A stretch of DNA of 64,000 nucleotides from a virus: positions 1 to 64,000 of IMG/VR virus record IMGVR_UViG_3300020711_000298. The stretch is one strand, 5' to 3'. Each line of letters begins with the position of its first letter. Within the stretch, counting starts at the first letter, position 1. The position numbers and the translations under genes are program-made. The notes below the pieces were generated by a model. That model did no database searches. It was given only the letters and a program-made list of their open reading frames with translations, and was not told the origin of the DNA. Positions 1 to 7,664 of the stretch are shown piece by piece.

Positions 1-60
1 GAAAAGTTTATATATAATAATGATAAAACTTATAAATTATATAACACTCAATCTAAATAA
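1..60 (+). CDS. 3' end of an unidentified gene (partial)
   Basis: The first frame is open from base 1 to a TAA at 58-60 and would encode the last 19 residues of a protein, ending KLYNTQSK. It is too short to recognise. It fits a gene entering from the left, because the following bases hold hairpins rather than a start codon. It could equally be chance open frame. Confidence 0.35.
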   Translation, partial: EKFIYNNDKTYKLYNTQSK

Positions 61-112
61 TTTATAGACAGATTCATAGCCTGTCGATTTAATAATATTA
101 TGGAGCTGTGGT

Positions 113-140
113 AAAGAGAGCATTTTATGTTCTCTTTTAA
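113..140 (+). terminator. Hairpin terminator before the first homing endonuclease
   Basis: An 11-bp stem (113-123 with 127-137, one G-U pair) closes on a TTT loop and runs into TTTTAATATTT. This is the shape of an intrinsic terminator. A weaker 5-bp stem, GACAG/CTGTC, lies just upstream at 67-85. The late-type motif AATATTTATG begins at 139, so termination and re-initiation signals abut. Confidence 0.55.
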
Positions 141-148
141 TATTTATG
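139..148 (+). promoter_or_regulatory. Late-type motif AATATTTATG
   Basis: This is a one-base variant of the AATATTTATA motif found before many structural genes. It overlaps the ATG at 146. If it is a promoter, translation of the endonuclease would more likely begin at the second ATG (152). Confidence 0.35.
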
Positions 149-619
149 TATATGGATACCAAATTTACATACATATATTTTCTTCATAACGGAAATAATA
201 TTCCTTTCTATATAGGAAAATCAATCAATAAAAATCTTCATAGATCATATCAACATAAAAAAACTTATGGAAAAAATACTATATTAGAAATAGTAGATAT
301 AGTTGAAACTAAAAATTGGAAATTTTGGGAATCGTATTGGATTGAACAATTTAAACAATGGGGATTTGATTTAAAAAATAAAAATAATGGTGGTGGAGGA
401 CCGTTGAAATATTCTGAACATTCTAAACAATTAAAAAGTAAATCAATGAAAAAAGTTTGGGATGAAGGTAAATTCAATAGAAATTGGAGTAAACCAATTC
501 TTTATATTCCTACAGGAAAAATATATCCTACTATAAAATCAGCTAAAATAGATTTATCTATATCGTGGCCTAAAATATATTCTTATTTAAAAACTCAAGA
601 AATATTTAAATATGTTTAA
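146..619 (+). CDS. GIY-YIG homing endonuclease (copy 1)
   Basis: Probable site-specific nuclease that spreads its own gene. The N-terminal half carries the GIY-YIG signature as YIY followed by FYIGK (about residues 9-25). A catalytic-type glutamate lies in ESYWIEQF, followed by a glycine run, GGGGP. The C-terminal part has a PILYIPTGK-type DNA-binding segment like the NUMOD tails of the other copies. Bases 329-403 are close to 2633-2706 in copy 2, so the two arose by recent duplication or exchange. Either ATG 146 or ATG 152 could start it. It sits alone between a terminator and the next promoter, as expected of a free-standing homing gene. Confidence 0.85.
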   Translation: MYMDTKFTYIYFLHNGNNIPFYIGKSINKNLHRSYQHKKTYGKNTILEIVDIVETKNWKFWESYWIEQFKQWGFDLKNKNNGGGGPLKYSEHSKQLKSKSMKKVWDEGKFNRNWSKPILYIPTGKIYPTIKSAKIDLSISWPKIYSYLKTQEIFKYV

Positions 620-626
620 TTCTCTA

Positions 627-658
627 TTTGGAAAATTAAAATAAATTTATTATTTTTA
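627..658 (+). promoter_or_regulatory. Host-like promoter TTTG-N20-TATTTTTA
   Basis: TTTG at 627-630 and TATTTTTA at 651-658 are separated by 20 bases, matching the Bacteroidota TTTG / TAnnTTTG pattern. The next ATG is at 664, so the transcript would start at or very near the start codon (leaderless or nearly so). Confidence 0.6.
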
Positions 659-663
659 TAGCA

Positions 664-1140
664 ATGAACATATTTTATATAAATCACGACCCGATAATAG
701 CAGCGCGTGAATTAGCCGATGATCATATTCGTAAAATGCAAATTGAATCAGCGCAAATGTGTAGTACAACTCATTGGGAGACTGGAACACAAGCACCTTA
801 TAAACGTGCTCATTGGAACCATCCATCAACTAAATGGACAAGACAATCAATACAGCATTATGATTGGTTAGTACAACATGGATTAGAAATATGTAATGAA
901 TTTATTAAACGTTATGGTAAACGTCATAAAACACAAGATGTATTAGAATGGTTACAAATTAATAAACCTAACATACCTGATAAAGGATTTACTCCTCCTC
1001 CGCAATGTATGCCTGACGAATATAAAAATTTGGATACTGTAAAAGCTTATCATACATTTTATATAGAGGATAAAATTAAAATTAAAAAATTAAATTGGAA
1101 TAAACTAAATAACCAACCAGAATGGATAAAAAAATCGTAA
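664..1140 (+). CDS. Conserved phage protein, function unknown
   Basis: A 158-residue protein whose opening (NIFYINHDP, then AAREL.DDHIRKM..ESAQM) resembles a family I recall from T4-like phages, where proteins begin with a similar NIFY-DPxxAA / KMxxExAQM pattern. I know of no established function. It has no signal peptide or membrane segment and is rich in Trp, His and Pro, suggesting a compact soluble protein. The start is supported by the conserved N-terminus, even though the promoter box ends only five bases before it. The 3' end overlaps the next gene by 19 bases, so the two are probably translated together. Confidence 0.7.
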   Translation: MNIFYINHDPIIAARELADDHIRKMQIESAQMCSTTHWETGTQAPYKRAHWNHPSTKWTRQSIQHYDWLVQHGLEICNEFIKRYGKRHKTQDVLEWLQINKPNIPDKGFTPPPQCMPDEYKNLDTVKAYHTFYIEDKIKIKKLNWNKLNNQPEWIKKS

Positions 1141-2435
1141 TCATTGGTGCCGGTGTAGCAGGTATAAACGCTGCTACTAAATTAGTAGATAATGGATATC
1201 CGGGTGAACTAATAACAATAATAGATGCTGGGAAAGATCCTTATCTTCGCCCTAAAGACGAAGTTATGAAAGGTTTCGCAGGAGCTGGACTTTTCTCTGA
1301 TGGTAAATGGAGTTATCTTCATAATGCTGTAGGAGGACAATTAGCTAAGTATATGGGTGAAGAAAAAGCAGACCAAACATTAGAAGAAGCATGGAAATAT
1401 ATTCTTCGTTTCCACCCAGACCCTTCAAAAATAATGTTTTCTAAACCTACAGAAGAACCAAATTTTATCAAACCATATTTTAATTTAAGAATGGCACCCG
1501 CCTACCATGTAGGTACAAATTATTTACATGATATGGGTAAAAAATGGTATGATTGGTTAGTTGAAAAAGGTATTAATTTTTGTTGGGATTGTGAAGTAAG
1601 AGATATTGATTTTGAAAATCAACTTGTTAGATTTTGTTTTTTAAAAACCACTATCCAAGCAGAAGTTAATATAGAATTTGATAAACTTATTTATGGTACT
1701 GGTAAATCAGGTATAGATTTAACTCAAAAACTTATTGATAAATATAGTCTTAAAAAAGAACCAAAATCAGTCCAACTTGGTGTCCGTATGGAATTACCTC
1801 AAAAATATATGCAGCCTATAGTTGATATAGCTTATGATTTTAAATTATATAAACGTCATAATGATAAAATATCTTCTCGTTCTTTTTGTAGTAATAATTT
1901 TGCAGCGTATGTAGCTGAAGAAGTAACATATAATATGAAGTCATATAATGGTCATTCTTATAAACAAGAAGACATGATCAATAACATGACTAATTTTGGT
2001 ATTATTATGGAAATAAAAGGAATAAATAATCCATTCCAGTTCCAAAAAGATATAGTGGCTAAATGTCAAATTGATGGAAAAGGAATTCATTATTCACCTA
2101 ATTTTACTCGAAAACCATCATTAACTGCAGAAGGTAAAGAAATGAATGTTTTTAGTGTAGGAAATTTAGATTTATTTAAAGAAATATATGGTGAATATGC
2201 TGAATACATTATTAGTTATATTGAGGATTTAAATAAAGTATTTAATTTTAATAATGATTATTCGCTTTATATACCTGAAGTAAAATTCCTTAGTGAAGAA
2301 GTATTAGTAAATTATGATAATTTATCATTAGTGGACTATCCTAATATACATTTTGTTGGGGATAGTTTATCTTCTAGAGGTATAGCTGTTAGTGCTGCCC
2401 AAGGAGTATACAGTGTACGTAATTTAGTAAAATAA
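1122..2435 (+). CDS. FAD-dependent dehydrogenase-like protein
   Basis: Likely a flavoprotein oxidoreductase. It opens with a Rossmann dinucleotide-binding motif, GAGVAGINAA (residues 9-18), followed by an acidic residue in TIIDAG. The segment GFAGAGLFSDGKWSYL matches the GGAGxFSDGKL signature of uncharacterised NAD(FAD)-utilising dehydrogenases (COG2509-like). HVGTNYL and a C-terminal FVGDSLSSRGIAVSAAQG segment fit the rest of the FAD site. At 437 residues it is near normal length and looks intact. It follows the preceding gene with an overlap and precedes a homing endonuclease. The substrate is unknown; an auxiliary metabolic role is inference. Confidence 0.8.
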   Translation: MDKKIVIIGAGVAGINAATKLVDNGYPGELITIIDAGKDPYLRPKDEVMKGFAGAGLFSDGKWSYLHNAVGGQLAKYMGEEKADQTLEEAWKYILRFHPDPSKIMFSKPTEEPNFIKPYFNLRMAPAYHVGTNYLHDMGKKWYDWLVEKGINFCWDCEVRDIDFENQLVRFCFLKTTIQAEVNIEFDKLIYGTGKSGIDLTQKLIDKYSLKKEPKSVQLGVRMELPQKYMQPIVDIAYDFKLYKRHNDKISSRSFCSNNFAAYVAEEVTYNMKSYNGHSYKQEDMINNMTNFGIIMEIKGINNPFQFQKDIVAKCQIDGKGIHYSPNFTRKPSLTAEGKEMNVFSVGNLDLFKEIYGEYAEYIISYIEDLNKVFNFNNDYSLYIPEVKFLSEEVLVNYDNLSLVDYPNIHFVGDSLSSRGIAVSAAQGVYSVRNLVK

Positions 2436-2468
2436 TTTTAATAGGAGTGTGGTCTGATGGGAAGTTAA

Positions 2469-2476
2469 TATATTTA
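2469..2476 (+). promoter_or_regulatory. TATATTTA box before homing endonuclease copy 2
   Basis: TATATTTA lies six bases before ATG 2482 in an AT-rich gap. No TTTG is found 20 bases upstream, so it resembles the late-type motif rather than the host-like class. Evidence is weak. Confidence 0.3.
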
Positions 2477-2481
2477 TTATC

Positions 2482-3105
2482 ATGACATATATTTACATTC
2501 TTGAAAAAGATTACACTCCTTTTTATGTAGGTAAAACAAAACATCCTATTCGTCGAAAACATAAACACTACCAAACATATGGAAATAATATCGAAATGAT
2601 TATAGTAGATGAAGTTGAAGATTGGAAGTATTGGGAATCATATTGGATTGAACAATTTAAACAGTGGGGATTTAATTTATTAAATAAAAATAAAGGTGGA
2701 GGTGGTCCTGAAAAATATACTGAAGAGCAAAAACAAACAATGCGAAAACCACGCAAGGAAGGAACAGGAAATAAAATAAGTATCACTCTTAAAAAAAACA
2801 ACCATACAAAATATTATACTAAAGAAGTTAAAAAACGTATTAGCCAAAATAACAAAAATATACCACGTCCATTTTCAGCTAAACATAAACAAAACATGGG
2901 TATATCTAAACGTAAACAAGCTAAATTAGTGTTAATGTTTGATTTAGAAGATAATTTAATTAAAGAGTGGGAAAGTAAAGGACAAGCTGCCGAGTGGATT
3001 AAAAAACAAACAGGAAAAACAAGTAATATAACATCTCAAATAAAAGATTGTATATTGGGCCGTCAAAAAACAGCATATGGCTTTAAATGGAAATATAAAA
3101 ATTAA
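2482..3105 (+). CDS. GIY-YIG homing endonuclease (copy 2)
   Basis: A complete 207-residue GIY-YIG nuclease: YIYILEKD then FYVGKTK at residues 3-19, catalytic-type Glu in WESYWIEQFKQWGF, and a GGGGP turn. A basic middle carries Asn/Lys-rich DNA-binding segments. The C-terminal NUMOD1-like module begins VLMFDLEDNLIKEWES and ends AYGFKWKYKN. That tail recurs in copy 3 and in two remnants (21791-21994 and 63381-63542), so one family has spread through this genome. It lies between the dehydrogenase and a small conserved gene, without disrupting either. Confidence 0.9.
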   Translation: MTYIYILEKDYTPFYVGKTKHPIRRKHKHYQTYGNNIEMIIVDEVEDWKYWESYWIEQFKQWGFNLLNKNKGGGGPEKYTEEQKQTMRKPRKEGTGNKISITLKKNNHTKYYTKEVKKRISQNNKNIPRPFSAKHKQNMGISKRKQAKLVLMFDLEDNLIKEWESKGQAAEWIKKQTGKTSNITSQIKDCILGRQKTAYGFKWKYKN

Positions 3106-3113
3106 TTAAAAAT

Positions 3114-3362
3114 ATGTCAAAACAATCATTAGAAACAAAACGCCTTAAACAGGCCGACGGTACAATAGCGTTTTATTGGAATGGTAAATTGCATAATTGG
3201 GATGGCCCAGCTTTTATACCTCAAGGTAATAATAGAAAAGCAGAGTATTATCTTTTTGGAGTAAAACATTCTAAAACAGAATGGGAAGCTAAGAAAAAAG
3301 ATGTAAATGGTCAACCATTTTATAAAACAGCAGCTGGAAAAGCTTCAGGAAATAGAGTTTAA
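3114..3362 (+). CDS. Small conserved phage protein with an aromatic repeat-like core
   Basis: An 82-residue protein with the core FYWNGKLHNWDGPAFIP and then EYYLFGVKHSKTEWE. This is an imperfect repeat of aromatic/Gly segments reminiscent of MORN-like or toxin-immunity-type beta repeats. Similar small proteins occur in T4-like phages, but I know of no function. The start lies eight bases after the endonuclease stop, and the gene is closed by a strong terminator at 3388. Confidence 0.65.
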   Translation: MSKQSLETKRLKQADGTIAFYWNGKLHNWDGPAFIPQGNNRKAEYYLFGVKHSKTEWEAKKKDVNGQPFYKTAAGKASGNRV

Positions 3363-3387
3363 AACATATATTCACATTAATAAATTT

Positions 3388-3414
3388 AAGCTTGGCATTG
3401 CCAAGCTTTTTTAT
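3388..3414 (+). terminator. Rho-independent terminator
   Basis: A perfect 9-bp stem, AAGCTTGGC (3388-3396) with GCCAAGCTT (3400-3408), has an ATT loop and is followed by TTTT. It ends the operon that begins at 664. The CTTG inside its 5' arm (3391-3394) also fits the -33 box of the next promoter. Confidence 0.9.
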
Positions 3415-3422
3415 TATTTTTA
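3391..3422 (+). promoter_or_regulatory. Host-like promoter CTTG-N20-TATTTTTA
   Basis: CTTG (3391-3394) and TATTTTTA (3415-3422) are 20 bases apart, the same spacing as the other host-like promoters here. The upstream box is embedded in the terminator stem. The predicted start of transcription is about 3428, just before ATG 3437. Confidence 0.5.
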
Positions 3423-3436
3423 CGCAAAATTAAGTT

Positions 3437-4633
3437 ATGATAAACACATATGATGATTTAAGCCGTATAGGTAAACAACTCATGATTAGAGAACCTTTTT
3501 ACGGTATTTTTTTATCTACTTTAAACAAAGTAATTAGAAAAGATATTCCTACAGCTGGGGTTTGTAAACAAAACATTAATTATCAACTAGCAATTAATGA
3601 GGAATTTTGGAATAATTTAACCGGAGATAAAAATAAAATAGGATTATTAAAACATGAATTACTTCATATATGTTTTCATCATCTAGCAGAACGAGACAAT
3701 TATTTAGATCATGAATTACATAATATAGCAGCTGATATTGAAATAAACCAATATATAGAACCAGAATATTACCCAACTGATGATATTTTATTACCTAGTA
3801 CATTTCCTGAATTAAATTTACCTTTAAAAGCAGGTACTAAAGTATATTATGAATTGTTACAACAAGCAAAACAACAAAATACTAGCCCAACATTAAATAA
3901 TATGTTGGAAAAATTTGAAATAAATGGGATAATAAATGGTGATGGACTTCATCCAACTTGGAAAGAATTTGATTCATTATCTGAAGCCGATAAAAAATTA
4001 ATTAAATCACAAATTGATCATCAAATTAAAACTATAATAGAAAATAATGGGAGTAAAAATAGAGGATTTATACCTTCTGAATTAAAATCTTATATTGATA
4101 ATTTATTTGAAATTAACCCACCATCTTATGATTGGAAATCATATTTTAGGAGATTTTTTAGTATGTCTTCTAAAATATATACTAAAAAAACAAGACGTAA
4201 ATTAAATAAACGTTTTGAAGAAAATCCCGCTTTAAAAATTAAACCTAAAAAATACACACTAGTAGGAGTTGACACTTCAGGATCTGTTTCAGACACAGAC
4301 ATAATAGAATTTTTTAGTGAAATATACCATATGCATAAAACAGGTATTAATATTGATGTAGCAGAATGTGATGCTGTAATTCATAAAGTTTGGGAATATA
4401 AAGGAAAACCACCAGAATTTGTTAAGGGTAGAGGTGGTACAGATATGAATCCTATCATAGAATATTTTAATAAACACAAACAATATAGTAATTTAATTAT
4501 ATTAACGGATGGTTATATAGGTGAAAGAACAGTTAATTCTTTTAAACCAACAATGATAGTACTTAGTCGTAATGGAGCTGATGTGGATGAAACTAAAAAA
4601 AGTTGGGGCTATACAATTAAAATACAAGATTAA
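3437..4633 (+). CDS. VWA-domain protein with an N-terminal metallopeptidase-like domain
   Basis: A two-domain protein. The N-terminal part has a zinc-peptidase helix KHELLHICFHH (HExxH at residues 73-77) followed by an acidic helix, ADIEINQYIEP, as in the DUF2201-type putative metallopeptidases. The C-terminal part is a von Willebrand A domain with an intact metal-binding (MIDAS) motif, DTSGSVS, at 279-285, plus downstream GRGGTDMNP and LIILTDGY. The next gene is a MoxR-like AAA+ ATPase, the usual partner of such VWA proteins. Together they probably form a chaperone or remodelling machine, possibly one that activates or presents the peptidase. The target is unknown. Length (398) and motifs look complete. 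Confidence 0.85.
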   Translation: MINTYDDLSRIGKQLMIREPFYGIFLSTLNKVIRKDIPTAGVCKQNINYQLAINEEFWNNLTGDKNKIGLLKHELLHICFHHLAERDNYLDHELHNIAADIEINQYIEPEYYPTDDILLPSTFPELNLPLKAGTKVYYELLQQAKQQNTSPTLNNMLEKFEINGIINGDGLHPTWKEFDSLSEADKKLIKSQIDHQIKTIIENNGSKNRGFIPSELKSYIDNLFEINPPSYDWKSYFRRFFSMSSKIYTKKTRRKLNKRFEENPALKIKPKKYTLVGVDTSGSVSDTDIIEFFSEIYHMHKTGINIDVAECDAVIHKVWEYKGKPPEFVKGRGGTDMNPIIEYFNKHKQYSNLIILTDGYIGERTVNSFKPTMIVLSRNGADVDETKKSWGYTIKIQD

Positions 4634-4640
4634 CATTTTG

Positions 4641-4672
4641 TTTGGCTTTCATTAAAATCAATATTATCTTTA
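4641..4672 (+). promoter_or_regulatory. Host-like promoter TTTG-N20-TATCTTTA
   Basis: TTTG (4641-4644) and TATCTTTA (4665-4672) are separated by 20 bases, a near-consensus Bacteroidota promoter, 18 bases before ATG 4691. It would allow the ATPase and the gene after it to be expressed independently of the VWA gene. Confidence 0.65.
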
Positions 4673-4690
4673 AGAAACAAAATAAAAGTT

Positions 4691-5872
4691 ATGTCAAAAA
4701 CAAAACAAGTATCTTTAAACGTAAATGAAACTAAAACGTTTCTAAAACACATCATTAACAACAATCGTTACTTACAAAACCAAAACAAACCACCAGTATC
4801 TGTAGAGGTGGTGGGTGAATCAGGTATTGGTAAAACATCAACTATTGTTCAATTAGCCGAAGAATTAGATTTACATTTTGTTAAATTAAATCTCGCACAA
4901 ATTGAGGAATTAGGTGATTTAGTTGGTTTTCCAATTCGTCAATTTGAATTATGTTTAAAAGATGATGATTGTTTATGGATAGATGAACATGCGATTGAAG
5001 AATATACCAAAATGGGTTATAAATTTACCGGTAAAAATAGAATGAGCTATTGCCCACCTGAATGGATAAGCGGTAAAAGTTCTGGGGGTATATTATTATT
5101 AGATGATTGGAATCGCGCAGATATTAGATTTATACAAGCTGTTATGGAACTAATTGACCGCCAACAATATATTAGTTGGAAACTACCTAAAGATTGGCAT
5201 ATTATACTTACAAGTAACCCAGATAATGGTGAATATTTAGTAAATAGTATAGATAATGCCCAAAAAACACGATTTATATCAGTTGATTTAAAGTTTGATA
5301 TTAAATGTTGGGGAGAATGGGCTGAAAATAATCAAATAGATAATCGATGCATTAATTTTCTTTTAAAACACCCAGAATTAGTTACTAATAAAATTAATTC
5401 AAGAAGTATCACTACATTCTTTAATTCAATATCATCATTAGAATCATTTGATAATACTTTACCTTTAATACAAATGATTGGTGAAGGTAGTGTTGGTGGT
5501 GAATTTACAACATTATTCACAATGTTTATTAATAACAGGTTGGATAAAATTATATCTCCCGAAACAATACTAACACATGAAAGTGAAGAATATATTATTA
5601 ATACATTAAAAGGCATTATTGGTAAAGATAAAAGTTATAGAGCCGATTTAGCGTCGATTATATCAACTCGTATTATTAATTATAGTTTATTTTATAGCAA
5701 GGAAAATAAAATTGAAAAATCATTTATTGACCGATTAGCTTTTTTAATGAATGAAGAATTATTTGCAGTTGACCTAAAGTACAATATTGTAAAATCAATT
5801 TATAATGGTAATCCAAACCAATTCAAAACATTAACATTAAACAAAACACTTATTAAATTTTTAAGTAAATAA
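4691..5872 (+). CDS. MoxR-like AAA+ ATPase
   Basis: ATP-dependent remodelling enzyme. Walker A is GESGIGKT (residues 42-49), Walker B is ILLLDDWNRAD (134-144), and a sensor-type segment, WHIILTSNPDNGEY, follows. The short Walker B to sensor spacing and the NRAD stretch fit MoxR/dynein-related AAA+ proteins. It lies downstream of the VWA/metallopeptidase gene and four bases upstream of another unknown gene, so the three form a functional cluster. In bacteria such ATPase/VWA pairs insert cofactors, dismantle complexes or serve in conflict systems. Which of these applies here cannot be told from sequence. Confidence 0.87.
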   Translation: MSKTKQVSLNVNETKTFLKHIINNNRYLQNQNKPPVSVEVVGESGIGKTSTIVQLAEELDLHFVKLNLAQIEELGDLVGFPIRQFELCLKDDDCLWIDEHAIEEYTKMGYKFTGKNRMSYCPPEWISGKSSGGILLLDDWNRADIRFIQAVMELIDRQQYISWKLPKDWHIILTSNPDNGEYLVNSIDNAQKTRFISVDLKFDIKCWGEWAENNQIDNRCINFLLKHPELVTNKINSRSITTFFNSISSLESFDNTLPLIQMIGEGSVGGEFTTLFTMFINNRLDKIISPETILTHESEEYIINTLKGIIGKDKSYRADLASIISTRIINYSLFYSKENKIEKSFIDRLAFLMNEELFAVDLKYNIVKSIYNGNPNQFKTLTLNKTLIKFLSK

Positions 5873-5876
5873 AATT

Positions 5877-6914
5877 ATGGATAATAAAATATATTGTGGT
5901 TTATCTTTTAATAACCATAGCAAACCATCTTTATCAGTCAATTATTGGAATGGCCCTGTTAATATAGTACCTTCTGATTATGAAACTCAATATTTAGAAT
6001 TATATGAAAAATTTAAAAATAATAAACTTAAAAATAATACATCTGTTTATTTAACAAAAATGGCTAATTTACCTTCATATAAATTAAAAAATTATATTGA
6101 AGAAAATAAATTAAATGTAAATTTAACTCGCGTATATTCTAAATTAAATGCAATAATAATTGATGATAATTTTATTAAAGAATCTTATTTTAATGGAAAA
6201 CAACATAACTATTATCTGATAAATGTAGATTATATAAAATCAAAATTCAAAAAATATATAATTTCTAATAATTTTCAAGAACATACACATAATAAAAAAA
6301 TCGATGCTTTTTTAGTTAGAGAAGAACAAATTAAAGAATGGGCTAAAACCGATCCTAATTTTTTAAAATTATTAGATTTTCCATATATGCATGGAAGAGA
6401 ATTAATACATGGTCATGGATATAAAAAAGTTCAAGATAATTATGAAGCGTTTTGTAAATTAAAAGAAACAATTGAAAAATACAATCTTGAAATTATATTT
6501 GATCACAACATAAATGAAGAAATAAATAAAGATTTAGTTGTAGATACAGATATGTTTCAAAATATACTTAATATGTTAACTAGTACAGATAAAGGAAATA
6601 TTGAAATAGCTAAAGAAATAATAGCTAATTGTAGCTTAGAAGAATCTAAACCATATCTAATATATCTACTCAATCTATTCCCAATATTACGAACAGTAAA
6701 TAATAATAAAAATTATGATTTTATTCGTAAAAAATTAATTAAAGAAATAGTAGCACCTTGGGTAGGTAGATATCCATTACCATCAACAGATTCATTTATA
6801 CCAAAATTAATAAATAAAAATCCAAAATTTACACCACAATATATGGATTGTTTTAGAATTCATTTAAACTATTTAATTAAAAAGGACATAATTAAAGAAA
6901 TAGTAATTATATAA
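5877..6914 (+). CDS. Unknown protein, third member of the MoxR/VWA cluster
   Basis: A 345-residue protein that I do not recognise. It starts four bases after the AAA+ gene, implying translational coupling. It is rich in Asn, Lys, Ile and Tyr with no signal peptide or membrane segment. Visible features are a His-rich stretch, PYMHGRELIHGHGYKK (about 168-183), and a helical C-terminal half. Its position suggests an accessory or substrate protein of the ATPase/VWA pair. That is inference from context only. Confidence 0.65.
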   Translation: MDNKIYCGLSFNNHSKPSLSVNYWNGPVNIVPSDYETQYLELYEKFKNNKLKNNTSVYLTKMANLPSYKLKNYIEENKLNVNLTRVYSKLNAIIIDDNFIKESYFNGKQHNYYLINVDYIKSKFKKYIISNNFQEHTHNKKIDAFLVREEQIKEWAKTDPNFLKLLDFPYMHGRELIHGHGYKKVQDNYEAFCKLKETIEKYNLEIIFDHNINEEINKDLVVDTDMFQNILNMLTSTDKGNIEIAKEIIANCSLEESKPYLIYLLNLFPILRTVNNNKNYDFIRKKLIKEIVAPWVGRYPLPSTDSFIPKLINKNPKFTPQYMDCFRIHLNYLIKKDIIKEIVII

Positions 6915-6922
6915 TATTTATA
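6913..6922 (+). promoter_or_regulatory. Late-type motif AATATTTATA
   Basis: Exact motif ending 13 bases before ATG 6936, in the short gap after the preceding stop. It belongs to the recurring stand-alone motif class. Confidence 0.5.
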
Positions 6923-6935
6923 ATAAACTATATTA

Positions 6936-7418
6936 ATGTCCAAAATAGTATTACTTAGTTGCACTAAATCTAAACTAGACCACAAAGCCCCAGCCCAAGA
7001 GTTATATGCCGCATCTCCAATGTTTCAAAAAACATTAGAGTACGGCAAATCTCTTAAACCCGATAAAATGTTTATATTATCTGCTAAACATCATTTAGTA
7101 CCAATGACTAAAGAATTAGAACCATATGATAAAACATTAAAAGAAATGCCAGCTGATGAAAAAGAAAAGTGGGGTGAAGAAGTAATCAACCAAATGAAAT
7201 CACATCATATTAATTTAAACAAAGATGAATTTGTTTTTTTAACAGGATCTGAATATATGAAACCATTAGTTAATTATATTCCTAAAGAAAATATTGAAAA
7301 CCCAATGGGTGGTAAACGAATGGGTGAAAGACTTAAATGGTTAAATAGTCAAATAAATAAACTTACTGAAATATTTAAATATATTAAAACATTAATAAAT
7401 GAATATATCTCAAAATAA
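6936..7418 (+). CDS. DUF6884-like protein
   Basis: A 160-residue soluble protein with the signature of the DUF6884 type: SCTKSK near the N-terminus (residues 8-13), LYAASPMF, then ILSAKHHLVP and PYDKTL. The conserved Cys and Lys suggest an enzyme. Related-looking proteins occur in phages and near nucleic-acid modification genes. The far right of this window carries a 7-deazaguanine cluster, so a role in base modification is conceivable, but this gene is 54 kb from it and nothing here proves a link. The 3' end overlaps the next gene by 20 bases. Confidence 0.6.
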   Translation: MSKIVLLSCTKSKLDHKAPAQELYAASPMFQKTLEYGKSLKPDKMFILSAKHHLVPMTKELEPYDKTLKEMPADEKEKWGEEVINQMKSHHINLNKDEFVFLTGSEYMKPLVNYIPKENIENPMGGKRMGERLKWLNSQINKLTEIFKYIKTLINEYISK

Positions 7419-7641
7419 ACTAAACGAATATATAACATTATATCTTAATGATATCGATGATTACGGTGATAAATCAGAATTAACTTTAGCTGAAAATATA
7501 TTATCACCTATTAAAAATCTTTTACTAGAATCCACACAAGATATTAATTCAATATTAAAAGAAATAATATCTAAAACAACACCTGAAAATCAAGAAATAA
7601 TAGAAGATTTTTTAATTTATGTTGAAAGTTTGGCTTCTTAA
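7399..7641 (+). CDS. Small acidic protein, unknown
   Basis: An 80-residue acidic, mostly helical protein (DIDDYGDKSELTLAENIL and similar) with no recognisable motif. ATG 7399 lies inside the end of the preceding gene, a typical coupled start. Unrecognised; real-gene status rests on length, coding-like composition and tight packing. Confidence 0.55.
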   Translation: MNISQNKLNEYITLYLNDIDDYGDKSELTLAENILSPIKNLLLESTQDINSILKEIISKTTPENQEIIEDFLIYVESLAS

Positions 7642-7664
7642 AAACCATAACATACATTTATATT

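Noticed and set aside
100-125. tRNA-like 5' half (GGAGCTGTGGTAAAGAGAGC)
   Set aside because: It resembles an acceptor and D arm, and GGAGTGTGGT recurs at 2444, but no anticodon arm or T-loop follows and the bases form a terminator stem instead. No tRNA gene was found in the window.
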